A DNA stretch of 64,000 nt from Chitinophaga rupis. GTDB taxonomy: Bacteria > Bacteroidota > Bacteroidia > Chitinophagales > Chitinophagaceae. The DNA lies in contig NZ_FOBB01000009.1 of the NCBI RefSeq assembly GCF_900109685.1, positions 1 to 64,000 on the forward strand, written 5' to 3'. The notes under the pieces are model-generated. The model saw only the letters and a program-made list of their open reading frames with translations. It made no database searches and was not told where the DNA came from. Each line of letters begins with the position of its first letter. Position 1 is the first letter of the stretch. Positions 1 to 9,317 of this stretch are shown in pieces. A program made the translations under genes and the position numbers.

Positions 1-367
1 TGATCTCTATTTTAAACTGTTCTTCCGCAATGTCTATCATCGTCTGCAACCCGAACACCTGCAGATTGGCATATTCCAGTTTCTTCAACAACGCTTCATT
101 TTGCTTTTTGAGGGCGTCCAATTCCTTTTGTTCCTCTTCGGTCATGACGGTAGGTAAGATGGTTCGTTGCTCAAGTTCCGAAGAAAACAGCGATTTCCAG
201 TGGCCTATCTGATTAGCATTTACGCTATAGCGAGCCGCTACCTCTGCCATACTTTGGCTACCTGACAGATAGTCTGCTACTACTTTGCGCATAAAAGCGT
301 GGGAATGTTGGAACGAACGGCCGCCCTTGCCTTTTCTGTTTTGCCCTAAATTGTTTGTTTTTTGCAT
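1..367 (-). CDS. IS3-family transposase OrfA, N-terminal part (cut by window edge)
   Basis: The minus-strand frame opens at ATG (365-367) and runs off the left edge without a stop, giving about 122 residues. A helix-turn-helix segment (AEVAARYSVNANQIGHWK, about residues 41-58) is followed by a Leu/Glu/Lys-rich coiled coil and the motif LQTMIDIAEEQFKIEI. This arrangement is typical of OrfA of IS3-family elements, which supplies DNA binding and is joined to the DDE OrfB by a -1 frameshift. OrfB would lie outside the window. Family call is from motif recognition only. Confidence 0.8.
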   Translation of the reverse strand, partial: MQKTNNLGQNRKGKGGRSFQHSHAFMRKVVADYLSGSQSMAEVAARYSVNANQIGHWKSLFSSELEQRTILPTVMTEEEQKELDALKKQNEALLKKLEYANLQVFGLQTMIDIAEEQFKIEI

Positions 368-409
368 GTCTTACACTTTTCATGTGTAAACCTTTTTCAG
401 GACGTGACA
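368..409 (-). mobile_element. Terminal region of the IS3-family element
   Basis: Upstream of the orfA start, minus-strand sequence reads TGTCACGTCCTGAAAAAGG from position 409 inward, beginning with the TG that ends IS3-family inverted repeats. A small hairpin (TTACAC-7-GTGTAA) sits just before the ORF. The other end of the element is outside the window, so the exact boundary is a guess. The stretch 410-580 has no gene; it holds a partial inverted look-alike of this end near 515-538 (CCTG-CCCC-AGGTTTACA). Confidence 0.45.
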
Positions 410-580
410 ATATATCCTATCCCTTATAAAGGATGGCTTATCTATAGCTTATCTATGGTTTACTACCAGATAAGAGATGTATTAATCCTGGAACACGTTT
501 ACACGTGGCTTAAATAATCCTGCCCCAGGTTTACAACAAGCCCCGGCATTACCATGGTTGGCCTCAAAAGCACCGCCCAT

Positions 581-620
581 AAAAAAGGCCCGTAAACCGC
601 AGTTTACAGGCCTTTTGTTT
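581..620 (-). terminator. Rho-independent terminator of the diheme cytochrome gene
   Basis: An 11-bp stem (587-597 with 602-613, one G-U pair in the minus-strand RNA) is followed on the minus strand by six T residues. It lies 20 bp beyond the stop of the minus-strand cytochrome gene. Confidence 0.8.
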
Positions 621-639
621 ATATAAGCTTCCGTTTATG

Positions 640-1041
640 TTATTGCTGGGGCGCTTCGGCTACCTGAGGAAGGGGTTTAGGCTCCTCATTACCATGGTGG
701 CAGGTGTAGCAGGTAACGGCCATCGGCTGGCTGCCTTTAAAAAACTTTTTGTTGATCTTGGCGGTCATGCGCATCATGTCCCGCGCTACATCCTTGTGTT
801 CATTGTCATCACTGGCAAAGTCCAGCTTTTGGGGATTATCTTTTTGCGGTGCATGGCAAAAACCGCATTTAACGCCCAGGGAATTGTCGAATGTCTTCAT
901 CACGGTGATCAGCTCCTCGTGGCTAATGTTTTTGGGCAGTACCTTTAAGTTCTTCGCTTTGGGTGGGTCCTGTGGTAACGACAGGGAGCAAAGCGTTACG
1001 GCGATGAACAATGTCATCAGCAATACAAAGCTTCTTTTCAT
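640..1041 (-). CDS. Small secreted diheme c-type cytochrome
   Basis: A 133-residue protein with an N-terminal signal peptide (hydrophobic residues 5-22) and two CXXCH heme-attachment motifs, CGFCH (59-63) and CYTCH (111-115). The spacing and the sequence around them resemble the photosynthetic reaction-centre cytochrome c subunit family that is common in non-photosynthetic Bacteroidota, where it is usually an orphan periplasmic electron carrier. Heme binding is seen in the motifs; the electron partner is unknown. It is monocistronic, with its own terminator, and diverges from the light-sensing operon. Confidence 0.8.
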   Translation of the reverse strand: MKRSFVLLMTLFIAVTLCSLSLPQDPPKAKNLKVLPKNISHEELITVMKTFDNSLGVKCGFCHAPQKDNPQKLDFASDDNEHKDVARDMMRMTAKINKKFFKGSQPMAVTCYTCHHGNEEPKPLPQVAEAPQQ

Positions 1042-1216
1042 AATTTCCTTATTTGATTTGACCTATGGAAAAGTAACTTATTAATTTTTTGCGACTTTTA
1101 ATAATAATTATGATGCCCGGTAAACATATACCTGAGCCGGGTTTGCGCGGGCCTTACTGCCTGTTGTCAGTGAAAGAAAATATATATTCGCGTTCCTAAC
1201 CCATAAACCTTGCACT

Positions 1217-1807
1217 TTGGAACAACGATCTTTTGCAGCCTACATTAAAGACTATACGAAAGCAGAGCATGCGCAGCTGGAGAAGAAGCTGATAGGTATG
1301 ATACGCAGCATACGCAGCACAGAACATTACCTGGTGCTCCTGGAAATGTTCTATGGTTACTACCATTCGCTGGAGCTTAAAATGGATCAATATTTGACCA
1401 ATGAAAAAATACCGGACCTGGCCGAAAGGCGGAAGTCCGCAGCTATTTTACAGGATATACATGACCTGGGCGGCCCGCTGCCGGCACAGGTGTTAACGGC
1501 CGTTATCCCCCGTATCCAATCATATCCGCAGGCTTTGGGCGCTGCCTATGTACTGGAAGGCTCTACTTTAGGAGGGGTGATCATTGCCAGAATGATCCGG
1601 GAACAGCTACAACTATCCTCGCCGGAAGGCTTCACTTTCTTCACCGGTTATGGAGAGGCTGCGCAACAAATGTGGAGAAAATTCCACGGCTATATGAATG
1701 CTATAACCGAGGAGGTGGAACAACAACAGGCAGCAGATGCTGCCAGGGAAACATTTTTAAAATTTAACGACTGGACTAAGAGATATGAGTCAATTCTCAA
1801 AGTATGA
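1217..1807 (+). CDS. bphO: Biliverdin-producing heme oxygenase
   Basis: This 196-residue protein has the heme oxygenase fold signature: the proximal heme-ligand histidine in TKAEHAQLEKKL (His18) and the distal-helix glycine motif LEGSTLGG near residue 115. It should open heme to biliverdin, the chromophore of the phytochrome encoded next. The start is TTG at 1217, because starting at the first internal ATG would remove the ligand histidine. Its stop overlaps the phytochrome start by 23 bp, so the two are translationally coupled. Gene name by analogy with bphO-bphP operons. Confidence 0.85.
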   Translation: MEQRSFAAYIKDYTKAEHAQLEKKLIGMIRSIRSTEHYLVLLEMFYGYYHSLELKMDQYLTNEKIPDLAERRKSAAILQDIHDLGGPLPAQVLTAVIPRIQSYPQALGAAYVLEGSTLGGVIIARMIREQLQLSSPEGFTFFTGYGEAAQQMWRKFHGYMNAITEEVEQQQAADAARETFLKFNDWTKRYESILKV

Positions 1808-3308
1808 TTCGGAATTCTGCGGAAACATCCCGATCCATATTATCAACACCATCCAGGAGTACGGGGTATTACTGGTGCTGGACAAACAAACCCTGACCAT
1901 TGAACAGGTAAGCGAAAATGCAGCTGAAATATTCCAGGTACCTTTCCGGGACCTGTTGGGTAAAACTATTAAAGAGCTGATAGATGCGCCTGCATTTGCC
2001 CTGCTTGAAAAACAGGTGCAGAATAACAATAGTACTAAGATCAGCACCACCTGGAAAACGGGCGCCGGGGAACACTTTACCATCCTGCATATGCGGGAGG
2101 ATATGGTGCTGGTGGAAATTGAGATTGCACAGGCGCCGGCAGCAGGGGGCGCCACCTTTACCGCTTTGTACCAGCATATCCGGAATTCCATTGGCCTTAT
2201 AGAGCAGGCACGGGATATTCCAGCGCTGTGCAGGGTAGCTGCAGACGAGCTGAAAAAGATCACCTGGTTTGATAAAGTGATGATCTATGCATTTGACCAG
2301 GACTGGAACGGTAATGTGCTGGCAGAAGCCATGGAGCCGGATATGGAATCGTACATAGGTTTTACCTTTCCTGCATCAGATATTCCAAAACCCGCGCGGG
2401 ACCTGTATTTGCGTAACCCCTACCGTTTTATACCGGACCGTGAGTTCAAACCGGTAAAGCTGTACCCTGTTATTAATCCCATATCCCGGTCTTTCCTGGA
2501 TATGTCGGAATGTAACCTGCGGGGGGTGGCGGCCGTGCATGTGGAATACCTGAAGAACATGCATGTAATGTCGTCCATGTCAGTACGGTTAATTAAGGAT
2601 AATGCGCTATGGGGGCTTATTGCCTGCCATCATAAAACCGCCCGTGTTATTGACGGGGAAATGAGGGCGGTAATGGAGTTGTTCTCCAGTGTGATCTCCG
2701 CACGTATCAATGCATTGCATCACCAGTCGTTCAGTGATCTTAGCTCCCGCCTGAATGGTATTTACATGCAGCTGATAGAGAGTATTTACCAGACAGATAA
2801 CCTGGTATCCAGCCTGCTGAGCGCAGAGCCGCATGTAATGAAGCTGCTGGATGCTACCGGCGCTATTATTACCTATAATAACCGCAGCCATAGTGCCGGC
2901 GAAGTGCCGGATGCCGCCCAGCTGGAAGACCTGCTGCTGTGGCTGCACATAAAGGATCTCAAAAAAGTATTTCATACCGACTCACTGCCATCCATATACG
3001 ATATTACGGAACAGTACCGGGAAATAGCCAGCGGTATGCTGGTAATACCTATGCGGCCGGAGCAGGATGAATACATTATTCTTTTCCGCAAAGAATTTAT
3101 CCGTACCACCAACTGGGGCGGCAATCCGGAGGAACGTATTTTCTTTGATGAAAATCCGCAGATCTATCATCCCCGCCATTCCTTTAAACTATGGCAGGAG
3201 CATGTGAAAGGGTTTTCCAAACCCTGGCTGCAGGAGGAGATCATGGCCGCAGAGAACCTGCGCAGCTTTATTTTTGAATTTCTGACACGCGAGCATTCGA
3301 AGGAATGA
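1785..3308 (+). CDS. bphP: Bacteriophytochrome photosensory module (PAS-GAF-PHY) without output domain
   Basis: A 507-residue red/far-red sensor. The N-terminus carries Cys12 ahead of PIHIINTIQEYG, the place where bacteriophytochromes bind biliverdin. The GAF domain has PASDIPKPARDLY (about 196-208), VEYLKNMHVMSSM and LWGLIACHH, and the PHY tongue has WGGNP and PRHSF (about 462). The protein ends some 40 residues after the tongue with no histidine kinase, GGDEF or other output domain, which is unlike most BphPs of about 750 residues. It lies between heme oxygenase and, 3 bp downstream, a large CheB-CheR-kinase. The natural inference is that this kinase is its output partner. Confidence 0.9.
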   Translation: MSQFSKYDSEFCGNIPIHIINTIQEYGVLLVLDKQTLTIEQVSENAAEIFQVPFRDLLGKTIKELIDAPAFALLEKQVQNNNSTKISTTWKTGAGEHFTILHMREDMVLVEIEIAQAPAAGGATFTALYQHIRNSIGLIEQARDIPALCRVAADELKKITWFDKVMIYAFDQDWNGNVLAEAMEPDMESYIGFTFPASDIPKPARDLYLRNPYRFIPDREFKPVKLYPVINPISRSFLDMSECNLRGVAAVHVEYLKNMHVMSSMSVRLIKDNALWGLIACHHKTARVIDGEMRAVMELFSSVISARINALHHQSFSDLSSRLNGIYMQLIESIYQTDNLVSSLLSAEPHVMKLLDATGAIITYNNRSHSAGEVPDAAQLEDLLLWLHIKDLKKVFHTDSLPSIYDITEQYREIASGMLVIPMRPEQDEYIILFRKEFIRTTNWGGNPEERIFFDENPQIYHPRHSFKLWQEHVKGFSKPWLQEEIMAAENLRSFIFEFLTREHSKE

Positions 3309-3311
3309 TAT

Positions 3312-6300
3312 ATGAAAGGAACGCAGCAACATTTTGTAGTAGCGGTAGGTGCATCCGCAGGGGGCCTGGAGGCTATCCAGGAATTTTTTGACCACATGCC
3401 CCAAACCGGCAACCTGTCTTTTGTAGTGATCCAGCACTTATCGCCGGATCACAAAAGCCTGTTGGTAGAGCTGCTGGGCCGCAGAACCCACATGAAAGTG
3501 GTGGAGGCATCCCAGAACCTGCCGGTGATGAAGAATTATATTTACGTAATTCCCAACAACAAGCAGATCCGCATAGAGCGTAATAAGCTGCTGCTTACAG
3601 AAAAAACGCACGATAAAGTTCCCAACAACGCCATAGATGTGTTCCTGCACTCCCTGGCGCAGGATAAAAAATATAAGGCCGTAGCCGTTATACTCTCGGG
3701 TACCGGAACAGATGGTACCAAAGGTATCAGCTCCATCAAAGAAAACGGCGGCCTGGTATTGGTGCAGGAACCTTCCACTGCCAAGTTTGATGGGATGCCC
3801 AATAGCGCCATCAGCTCCGGTAATGCAGATGTAATAGCGTCACCCGCCGGCATTGCGGAAGCCATTGTGAAAGAGATCCACCATATTGATGCAGATACGC
3901 TGGTGAAAAACCCGGATGACCAGACGCTGAACCATATTTTTGAGCTGATACACCGTACTGCCGGGCAGGATTTCCACTACTATAAAACGCCTACCATTCT
4001 GCGCCGCATCAGCAAACGTATGACGCAGCTGGGTATTAATGACCACCAGCAGTATGTGCAGTACCTGGAAATAAACCCGGATGAATGCAAGGAGCTGGCG
4101 CGTGATTTCCTGATAGGAGTAACCCGTTTTTTCCGCGATCCGGAGGCCTTCCAGGTATTAAGGGAAAAGGTAGTGCCGGAGCTGATAGCCAATGCAGAAG
4201 GGGAGCAGTTGAAGATATGGGTAACCGCCTGCAGCACCGGAGAAGAAGCCTATTCTATAGCCATAGCGGTGGATGAGGTGCTGGAAAGCCAGGGCAGCCG
4301 GCTACAGGTAAAAATATTTGCATCCGATATTGATGCCGCCAACCTGGATATTGCCTCTGCAGGCATGTATCCTTTATCTATTGACAAAGATGTACCGGCC
4401 CCGCTGCTGGAAAAATATTTTGTACGTAAGCATAAGGGCTACCAGATAATCCCGCGGCTCCGCAAACAGATCGTATTTGCGCGGCATGATATTACCAAGG
4501 ACCCGCCCTTTATAAAGAACGACCTGGTAAGCTGCCGCAACATGCTGATCTATATGAACAACGTGCTGCAGGAACGCATTTTTGCCATCCTGCATTTTGC
4601 GGTAAGAAAGAACGGCTTCCTGTTCCTGGGGCCCAGTGAAAACCCGCCCTACGCCAAAGGACCTACCATGCAGCAGACCAGCGCCAAATGGAGGATCTAT
4701 AAAAAGCTGGCAGATATTAAACCCCGCATACATTTTGGCGAGCCTTTAACAAGCCTGTTAAAAATACCGCGTGAAGAAATGAGCGCTGTTAACGGGGATA
4801 AGAATTTTGATACCAAAGGACAGAAGGCGTTGTGGAGCGACCTGCGTAATGCGCTTACAGAGGACCTGGGTCTGATAGCGCTGTATATAGACCGCAACTT
4901 TGAGATCCGCGAAACTATGGGTAACTATGAGCAGCTGCTTACTTTACCCAAACGCATTCTGAACCTGAACCTGATGCGTATGCTGCCGCAGGACCTGGCC
5001 ATTATGCTGAACAAGGAAGTACGCAAAGCCTGGAAACAGGAAGAAAAGGTGCACCTGCACAATCTGACATTTGGGAAGAATGGTAATACCCGGGCTGTAG
5101 ACGTGTTCATTAATCCTGTGGCAAAAGCCGCTGACAGTGATTATACCCTGGTGGTGCTCAGCAGGCCGTCTTCTGTATTACAGGCGAACAGCAGCGTGCA
5201 GGCCGGCCCGGAGCCCTATATAGATTCCGACTATGTACACAGCCTGGAACAGGAGCTTGCAGAAACCCGGAAAAGCCTGCAGCTGGCAGTAGAAGACCTG
5301 GAAACCGCCAACGAGGAGCTGCAAAGCTCTAACGAAGAACTGCTCTCTTCAAATGAAGAACTGCAAAGCTCCAATGAAGAGCTGCAATCCCTGAACGAAG
5401 AATTATATACGCTTAATACAGAACACCAGGTTAAGATCAAAGAGCTGATAGAGCTGAATGATGACCTGAACAATTATTTCCGGAGCACCGACATTGCGCA
5501 GATCTTCCTGGATACGCAGCTGAATATCCGTAAATTCAACCCGGCCTCTGCCCGGATGATCAATTTTATTGAATCGGACCTGGGCCGCCCCATTGCGCAT
5601 ATTTCCAGCAACATTAAATATGATCAGCTGCTGATGGACATTAGCGAGGTGCAGCGCAGCCGCAAGGTGGTGGAAAAAGAAATAATGCTGCGGGAAGGCC
5701 AGAACTTCCTGATGCGTATTATGCCCTACATAACGCGGGATGAAAAGTATGCGGGCATTATTATTACGTTTGTAGACATTACCATCATCACTAACCTGAA
5801 TAATATTATCCGCAGCGTATTTAATGCCAGCACCAGCGCTATACTGGCGCTGCGCACCGTGTACGATGCAGGGGGAAATGCCAGTGATTTTATAATAGAC
5901 ACTGCCAACAACCGCGCGCACGAACAGTTTGCCGATCCGGAGAACCCGCTCATGGGAAAAAGCCTGAAAACCGCCCTGCCACTGCTTGCATCGCCGGAGC
6001 TGTTTAAGGAATATTTAAGCGTATTAAAAAATGATGCTGTTGTGCACCGGGATGTGTACCTGGAAGCGCAGGAAAAATGGTTTGAGCTTACGGCCGTGAA
6101 AATGCCGCATGGGCTGGTAGTTACCTATGCTGATATTACCGATAAAAAGAAAGGCGAGCAAAAAATAAGACGCAGCTACAGCGAGCTGAATGAGGTAAAA
6201 GAAAACCTGAAAAGGCTGAATTCTGAGCTGGAAGACAAGGTAAAGGAAAGGACCCGGGAGCTGGCCTTTAGTGAAGAACGTTTTCGCCTGGTGGCCCGCG

Positions 6301-7802
6301 CTACCAATGATACCCTGTGGGACTGGGACCTTACACGCGACAAGATCTGGTGGAGCGATTCCTTTACAAAAATGTTCGGGTACGACATAGAGAACATGAG
6401 CCGTGCCCGCTGGCTGAGCTATATACCCGCAGAAGAGCGCCGTCAGGTGCAGGACAGCATATATGGCGCCATTAATGAAAACAGCAGCCAGTGGAGCCGG
6501 GAATACCGTTTTCGCCGTGCAGACGGGGAGTATGCGCACATCCTGGACCGCGGTTACATATTGCACAATGAGTTTGGCGTGCCTTACCGTATGCTGGGCT
6601 CTATGCTGGACCTAACCGCCCTGCGCAAGGCGGAAAAAGAAATAGCTTCCAACATTGCAGAAAAAACTTTCCTGGCAGAATCCATGCCGCTGATAGTATG
6701 GACCGCCGATAACGCCGGCAATGTGGATTTTGTGAACCAGCAGTTTGAATATTATACCGGCCTGCATTACGATGAAGCGCTGGGTATGAAATGGCAGAAG
6801 GTGATCTATGAAGATGATAGCAAACGCCTGATGGACACCTGGAAAAAGGCCGCAGCCACACAGTCGGACTTTGAGTGCGAACTGCGGATCCGCGTGGCCA
6901 ATGGCGATTTCCGCTGGAACCTGCTGCGCGCTAAAGCCCGTATGGATGAAAAGGGAAACCTCATAAGCTGGGTAATTACCAATATGGACGTGCATGAGCA
7001 AAAGGTGATGAATGAGGTGCTGGAAGAAAAGGTAGAGAAGCGTACCCGCCAGCTGCAGGAAATTAACCGGGAACTGGAATCCAGCAACAATGATCTGCAG
7101 CTGTTTGCCTCCGTAGCTTCCCATGACCTGCAGGAGCCGCTGCGCAAGATCCACATGTTCTCCAAAATGGTGAAGGACAAGCATGAGGGCAATTTGCCGC
7201 AGGAATCACTGGTGTACCTGAACAAGATCATGCAGTCGGCCACACGCATGAAAGCGCTGGTAAATAATATCCTGCATTTCTCCAAGCTCTCTGCCGACAG
7301 CTCTGGTTTTGAAATGACAGATATTAACCAGGTGCTGCGGGAAGTACGGGAAGATTTTGAAGTGATCATCAAGGAAAAGAATGCCACCATTATTGCCGCG
7401 GATATTTGCAATATGGAGGTGATACGCCCCCATATACAGCAGGTGTTCCAAAACCTGATAGGCAATGCGCTGAAGTTTAACCGCCCCGGTGTACCGCCGG
7501 TAATACGGGTAAGCGCCTGCCGCGTGGCTGCCTGCTCCTTTGACGCGCCGGAAAAGGAAGATGGACGCTGGTGCCACATTGAGATCCGCGATAACGGCAT
7601 AGGGTTTAATGAGCAGTTTAAGAGCCGCATCTTCGATCTTTTCCAGCGCTTAAACCCCAAGGATAAATATGAAGGCACCGGCATAGGCCTGGCCATTGTT
7701 AAAAAAATAATAGAGAAACATAATGGGCTGATCACCGCCGACAGCCAGGAAGGAGAGGGTTCTGTATTTTCCATCATCCTGCCAGTGGTGCAGGAGCAAT
7801 AA
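3312..7802 (+). CDS. CheB-CheR-PAS-histidine kinase fusion protein
   Basis: A 1496-residue soluble signalling protein. Residues 1-190 form a CheB methylesterase domain with Ser15 (VGASAGG), His42 (QHLSPDH) and Asp134 (GTGTDG). Residues about 205-480 are a CheR methyltransferase with the SAM-binding VTACSTGEEAYS (near 304). A regular coiled coil with repeated SSNEEL units spans about 641-722, then three to four PAS domains to about 1235. HisKA follows with His1271 (ASHDLQEPLRK), then HATPase_c with NLIGNALKFN, DNGIGF and GTGIGLAIV. There is no transmembrane helix and no MCP receptor nearby, so the CheB/CheR substrate is unknown. Its position between the phytochrome and a receiver gene makes it the likely light-signal kinase. 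Confidence 0.93.
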   Translation: MKGTQQHFVVAVGASAGGLEAIQEFFDHMPQTGNLSFVVIQHLSPDHKSLLVELLGRRTHMKVVEASQNLPVMKNYIYVIPNNKQIRIERNKLLLTEKTHDKVPNNAIDVFLHSLAQDKKYKAVAVILSGTGTDGTKGISSIKENGGLVLVQEPSTAKFDGMPNSAISSGNADVIASPAGIAEAIVKEIHHIDADTLVKNPDDQTLNHIFELIHRTAGQDFHYYKTPTILRRISKRMTQLGINDHQQYVQYLEINPDECKELARDFLIGVTRFFRDPEAFQVLREKVVPELIANAEGEQLKIWVTACSTGEEAYSIAIAVDEVLESQGSRLQVKIFASDIDAANLDIASAGMYPLSIDKDVPAPLLEKYFVRKHKGYQIIPRLRKQIVFARHDITKDPPFIKNDLVSCRNMLIYMNNVLQERIFAILHFAVRKNGFLFLGPSENPPYAKGPTMQQTSAKWRIYKKLADIKPRIHFGEPLTSLLKIPREEMSAVNGDKNFDTKGQKALWSDLRNALTEDLGLIALYIDRNFEIRETMGNYEQLLTLPKRILNLNLMRMLPQDLAIMLNKEVRKAWKQEEKVHLHNLTFGKNGNTRAVDVFINPVAKAADSDYTLVVLSRPSSVLQANSSVQAGPEPYIDSDYVHSLEQELAETRKSLQLAVEDLETANEELQSSNEELLSSNEELQSSNEELQSLNEELYTLNTEHQVKIKELIELNDDLNNYFRSTDIAQIFLDTQLNIRKFNPASARMINFIESDLGRPIAHISSNIKYDQLLMDISEVQRSRKVVEKEIMLREGQNFLMRIMPYITRDEKYAGIIITFVDITIITNLNNIIRSVFNASTSAILALRTVYDAGGNASDFIIDTANNRAHEQFADPENPLMGKSLKTALPLLASPELFKEYLSVLKNDAVVHRDVYLEAQEKWFELTAVKMPHGLVVTYADITDKKKGEQKIRRSYSELNEVKENLKRLNSELEDKVKERTRELAFSEERFRLVARATNDTLWDWDLTRDKIWWSDSFTKMFGYDIENMSRARWLSYIPAEERRQVQDSIYGAINENSSQWSREYRFRRADGEYAHILDRGYILHNEFGVPYRMLGSMLDLTALRKAEKEIASNIAEKTFLAESMPLIVWTADNAGNVDFVNQQFEYYTGLHYDEALGMKWQKVIYEDDSKRLMDTWKKAAATQSDFECELRIRVANGDFRWNLLRAKARMDEKGNLISWVITNMDVHEQKVMNEVLEEKVEKRTRQLQEINRELESSNNDLQLFASVASHDLQEPLRKIHMFSKMVKDKHEGNLPQESLVYLNKIMQSATRMKALVNNILHFSKLSADSSGFEMTDINQVLREVREDFEVIIKEKNATIIAADICNMEVIRPHIQQVFQNLIGNALKFNRPGVPPVIRVSACRVAACSFDAPEKEDGRWCHIEIRDNGIGFNEQFKSRIFDLFQRLNPKDKYEGTGIGLAIVKKIIEKHNGLITADSQEGEGSVFSIILPVVQEQ

Positions 7803-7808
7803 ACAGCT

Positions 7809-8219
7809 ATGATGATAACGTCCAAAAAAATATTATTAGCAGAGGATGATGAAGATGATAAAATGATCTTTAGTGAAATACTGAATGAGCTGAAAGCCAC
7901 CAACGACTTTCAGTTTGATGCCGTGGACAATGGCCTGCAAATCCTGCAACTGCTAAAAGATGGTACCCAGCTGCCGGACCTGGTAGTGCTGGATCAGAAC
8001 ATGCCGCAGATGAACGGGAAGGAAACCCTGCAGATCATACGGGAAGATGCACGTTTGCATCACATACCGGTAGTTATTTACTCCACCTATAACGATAGCC
8101 GCCTTTCCAGCGAATGTTTCAGCATCGGTGTTACCCAGATCATTACCAAGCCTGATTCTTTTGAAGGGTTCAGGGACATGATCGTAACGCTGGTAGATAA
8201 ATACCTGCCAAAAGCATAA
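7809..8219 (+). CDS. Single-domain response regulator (receiver only)
   Basis: This 136-residue CheY-like receiver has the acidic pocket AEDDEDD (11-17), the phosphoacceptor Asp62 in VVLDQNMPQMNG, the Ser/Thr of VIYSTYND and the conserved Lys in ITKPDS. There is no DNA-binding or enzymatic output. It starts 6 bp after the kinase stop and ends the operon before a terminator, much as Rcp1-type receivers accompany phytochromes. It is most likely the phosphotransfer target of the upstream kinase. Confidence 0.92.
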   Translation: MMITSKKILLAEDDEDDKMIFSEILNELKATNDFQFDAVDNGLQILQLLKDGTQLPDLVVLDQNMPQMNGKETLQIIREDARLHHIPVVIYSTYNDSRLSSECFSIGVTQIITKPDSFEGFRDMIVTLVDKYLPKA

Positions 8220-8227
8220 AATCGAAA

Positions 8228-8260
8228 TGCAGCGGAACAAGCCCGCTGCACTTCTTTTTC
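8228..8260 (+). terminator. Terminator of the phytochrome operon
   Basis: A perfect 8-bp stem TGCAGCGG (8228-8235) / CCGCTGCA (8243-8250) is followed by a T-rich run (8252-8259), 8 bp after the receiver stop. Confidence 0.85.
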
Positions 8261-8278
8261 ACACTTAAACTCCGCTTT

Positions 8279-9136
8279 TTATTTATGCTCTTCAGCCGGT
8301 GCATTCCATATGCCGGCAGCGGCAGTTTCCTTTGCATAGGTGGCAAAATCTTTCGCAGGGCGGCCCAGCACCCGTTCTATATCCCCGGTTATGGAGGCAT
8401 TACGGCCATCCAGCACTTCTGTAAATAAATAACCCAGTAATGCAATCACATCTGCCGGTACTTCATATTGCTCCATTACAGCGGTATAATCGGCTATGGG
8501 CATATATTCATACTGGATGTTTCTGCCGGTAGCTTTGGCTATTACTGCTATGGCTTCCGCAAAGCTATACATCTTAGGGCCGGTTACTTCATACAGCTGC
8601 CCGTAATGGCCGGGCTGTGTAAGGGCGGCTACTGCTACATCTGCAATATCGTCGGTGTCTACAAAAGGCTCTCCTACATCCCCGGCAGGCAGGGCTACAT
8701 AGCCAGCCTGTATAGGCTCCAGCAAATAACCTTCGCTGAAATTCTGGCTAAACCAGCTGGCGCGTACAATGGTCCAGTTAATACCGCACTGCATTACGAT
8801 CTGCTCACAATCCTGCGCTTCCTGCTCACCGCGGCCGGATAGTAATACTACGTGTTGTATGCCCTGCTTTGCTGCCTGTTGCGTAAAAGCGCGGATAATG
8901 CTGGTGGCACCGGGCACTGCCAGGTCGGGCTGAAAACAAATGTAAACGGCCTGTATATCCGTTAAGGCAGGGGCCCAGGTATCCGGGTTGTACCAGTCAA
9001 AAGGGATCGTGGCTGAGCGGGAGCCTATGCGTACCGGCCAGTCCATTTGGGTTAAACGGTTTACAATACGGCTGCCGGTTTTACCGGTACCACCTGTTAC
9101 CAGTGTGTGTGGTTTGGGCGGGAGTTGTGTGTTCAT
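8279..9136 (-). CDS. NmrA-like NAD(P)-binding atypical SDR
   Basis: The 285-residue protein opens with a dinucleotide-binding glycine motif (TLVTGGTGKTGSRIV, about 12-26). The rest resembles NmrA / NAD(P)H azoreductase-like proteins, atypical short-chain dehydrogenases that lack the usual Tyr-Lys pair and often act as redox sensors or quinone/alcohol reductases. Substrate unknown. It diverges from a DUF1772 gene across a region with an 18-bp inverted repeat. A TAGCTTTG -7 box lies 17 bp upstream of the ATG. Confidence 0.8.
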   Translation of the reverse strand: MNTQLPPKPHTLVTGGTGKTGSRIVNRLTQMDWPVRIGSRSATIPFDWYNPDTWAPALTDIQAVYICFQPDLAVPGATSIIRAFTQQAAKQGIQHVVLLSGRGEQEAQDCEQIVMQCGINWTIVRASWFSQNFSEGYLLEPIQAGYVALPAGDVGEPFVDTDDIADVAVAALTQPGHYGQLYEVTGPKMYSFAEAIAVIAKATGRNIQYEYMPIADYTAVMEQYEVPADVIALLGYLFTEVLDGRNASITGDIERVLGRPAKDFATYAKETAAAGIWNAPAEEHK

Positions 9137-9152
9137 GATCTGCTTTTTTTCT

Positions 9153-9160
9153 CAAAGCTA
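9153..9160 (-). promoter_or_regulatory. TAnnTTTG -7 promoter box of the NmrA-like gene
   Basis: Minus-strand TAGCTTTG matches the Bacteroidota -7 consensus and ends 17 bp before the ATG at 9136. Confidence 0.55.
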
Positions 9161-9180
9161 GAACCGGGTACAGGGAAGAA

Positions 9181-9264
9181 ATAGAACAAAACCGACAGGA
9201 GAGGGCAAATGTTTTATATTCCGCTACCACAGCGGTTTACAGGCGGCTGTCGGTTTTGTTCTAT
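9181..9264. repeat. 18-bp perfect inverted repeat in a divergent promoter region
   Basis: ATAGAACAAAACCGACAG (9181-9198) is repeated exactly in inverted orientation at 9247-9264, 48 bp apart, between two divergent genes. Inside the loop is a second small hairpin (CCGCT-5-AGCGG). Each arm faces one of the genes at a similar distance, which suggests paired operator sites for one regulator. Confidence 0.75.
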
Positions 9265-9317
9265 TTTAAAGAAGCGCGCTGTTTCAAATTTGCAGTATCA
9301 CTTAAAACAACCGCTTT

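Noticed and set aside
6806..7903. 365-codon minus-strand open frame
   Set aside because: Ser-rich product, antisense to the kinase domain of the CheB-CheR-HK gene; typical shadow of a coding frame.
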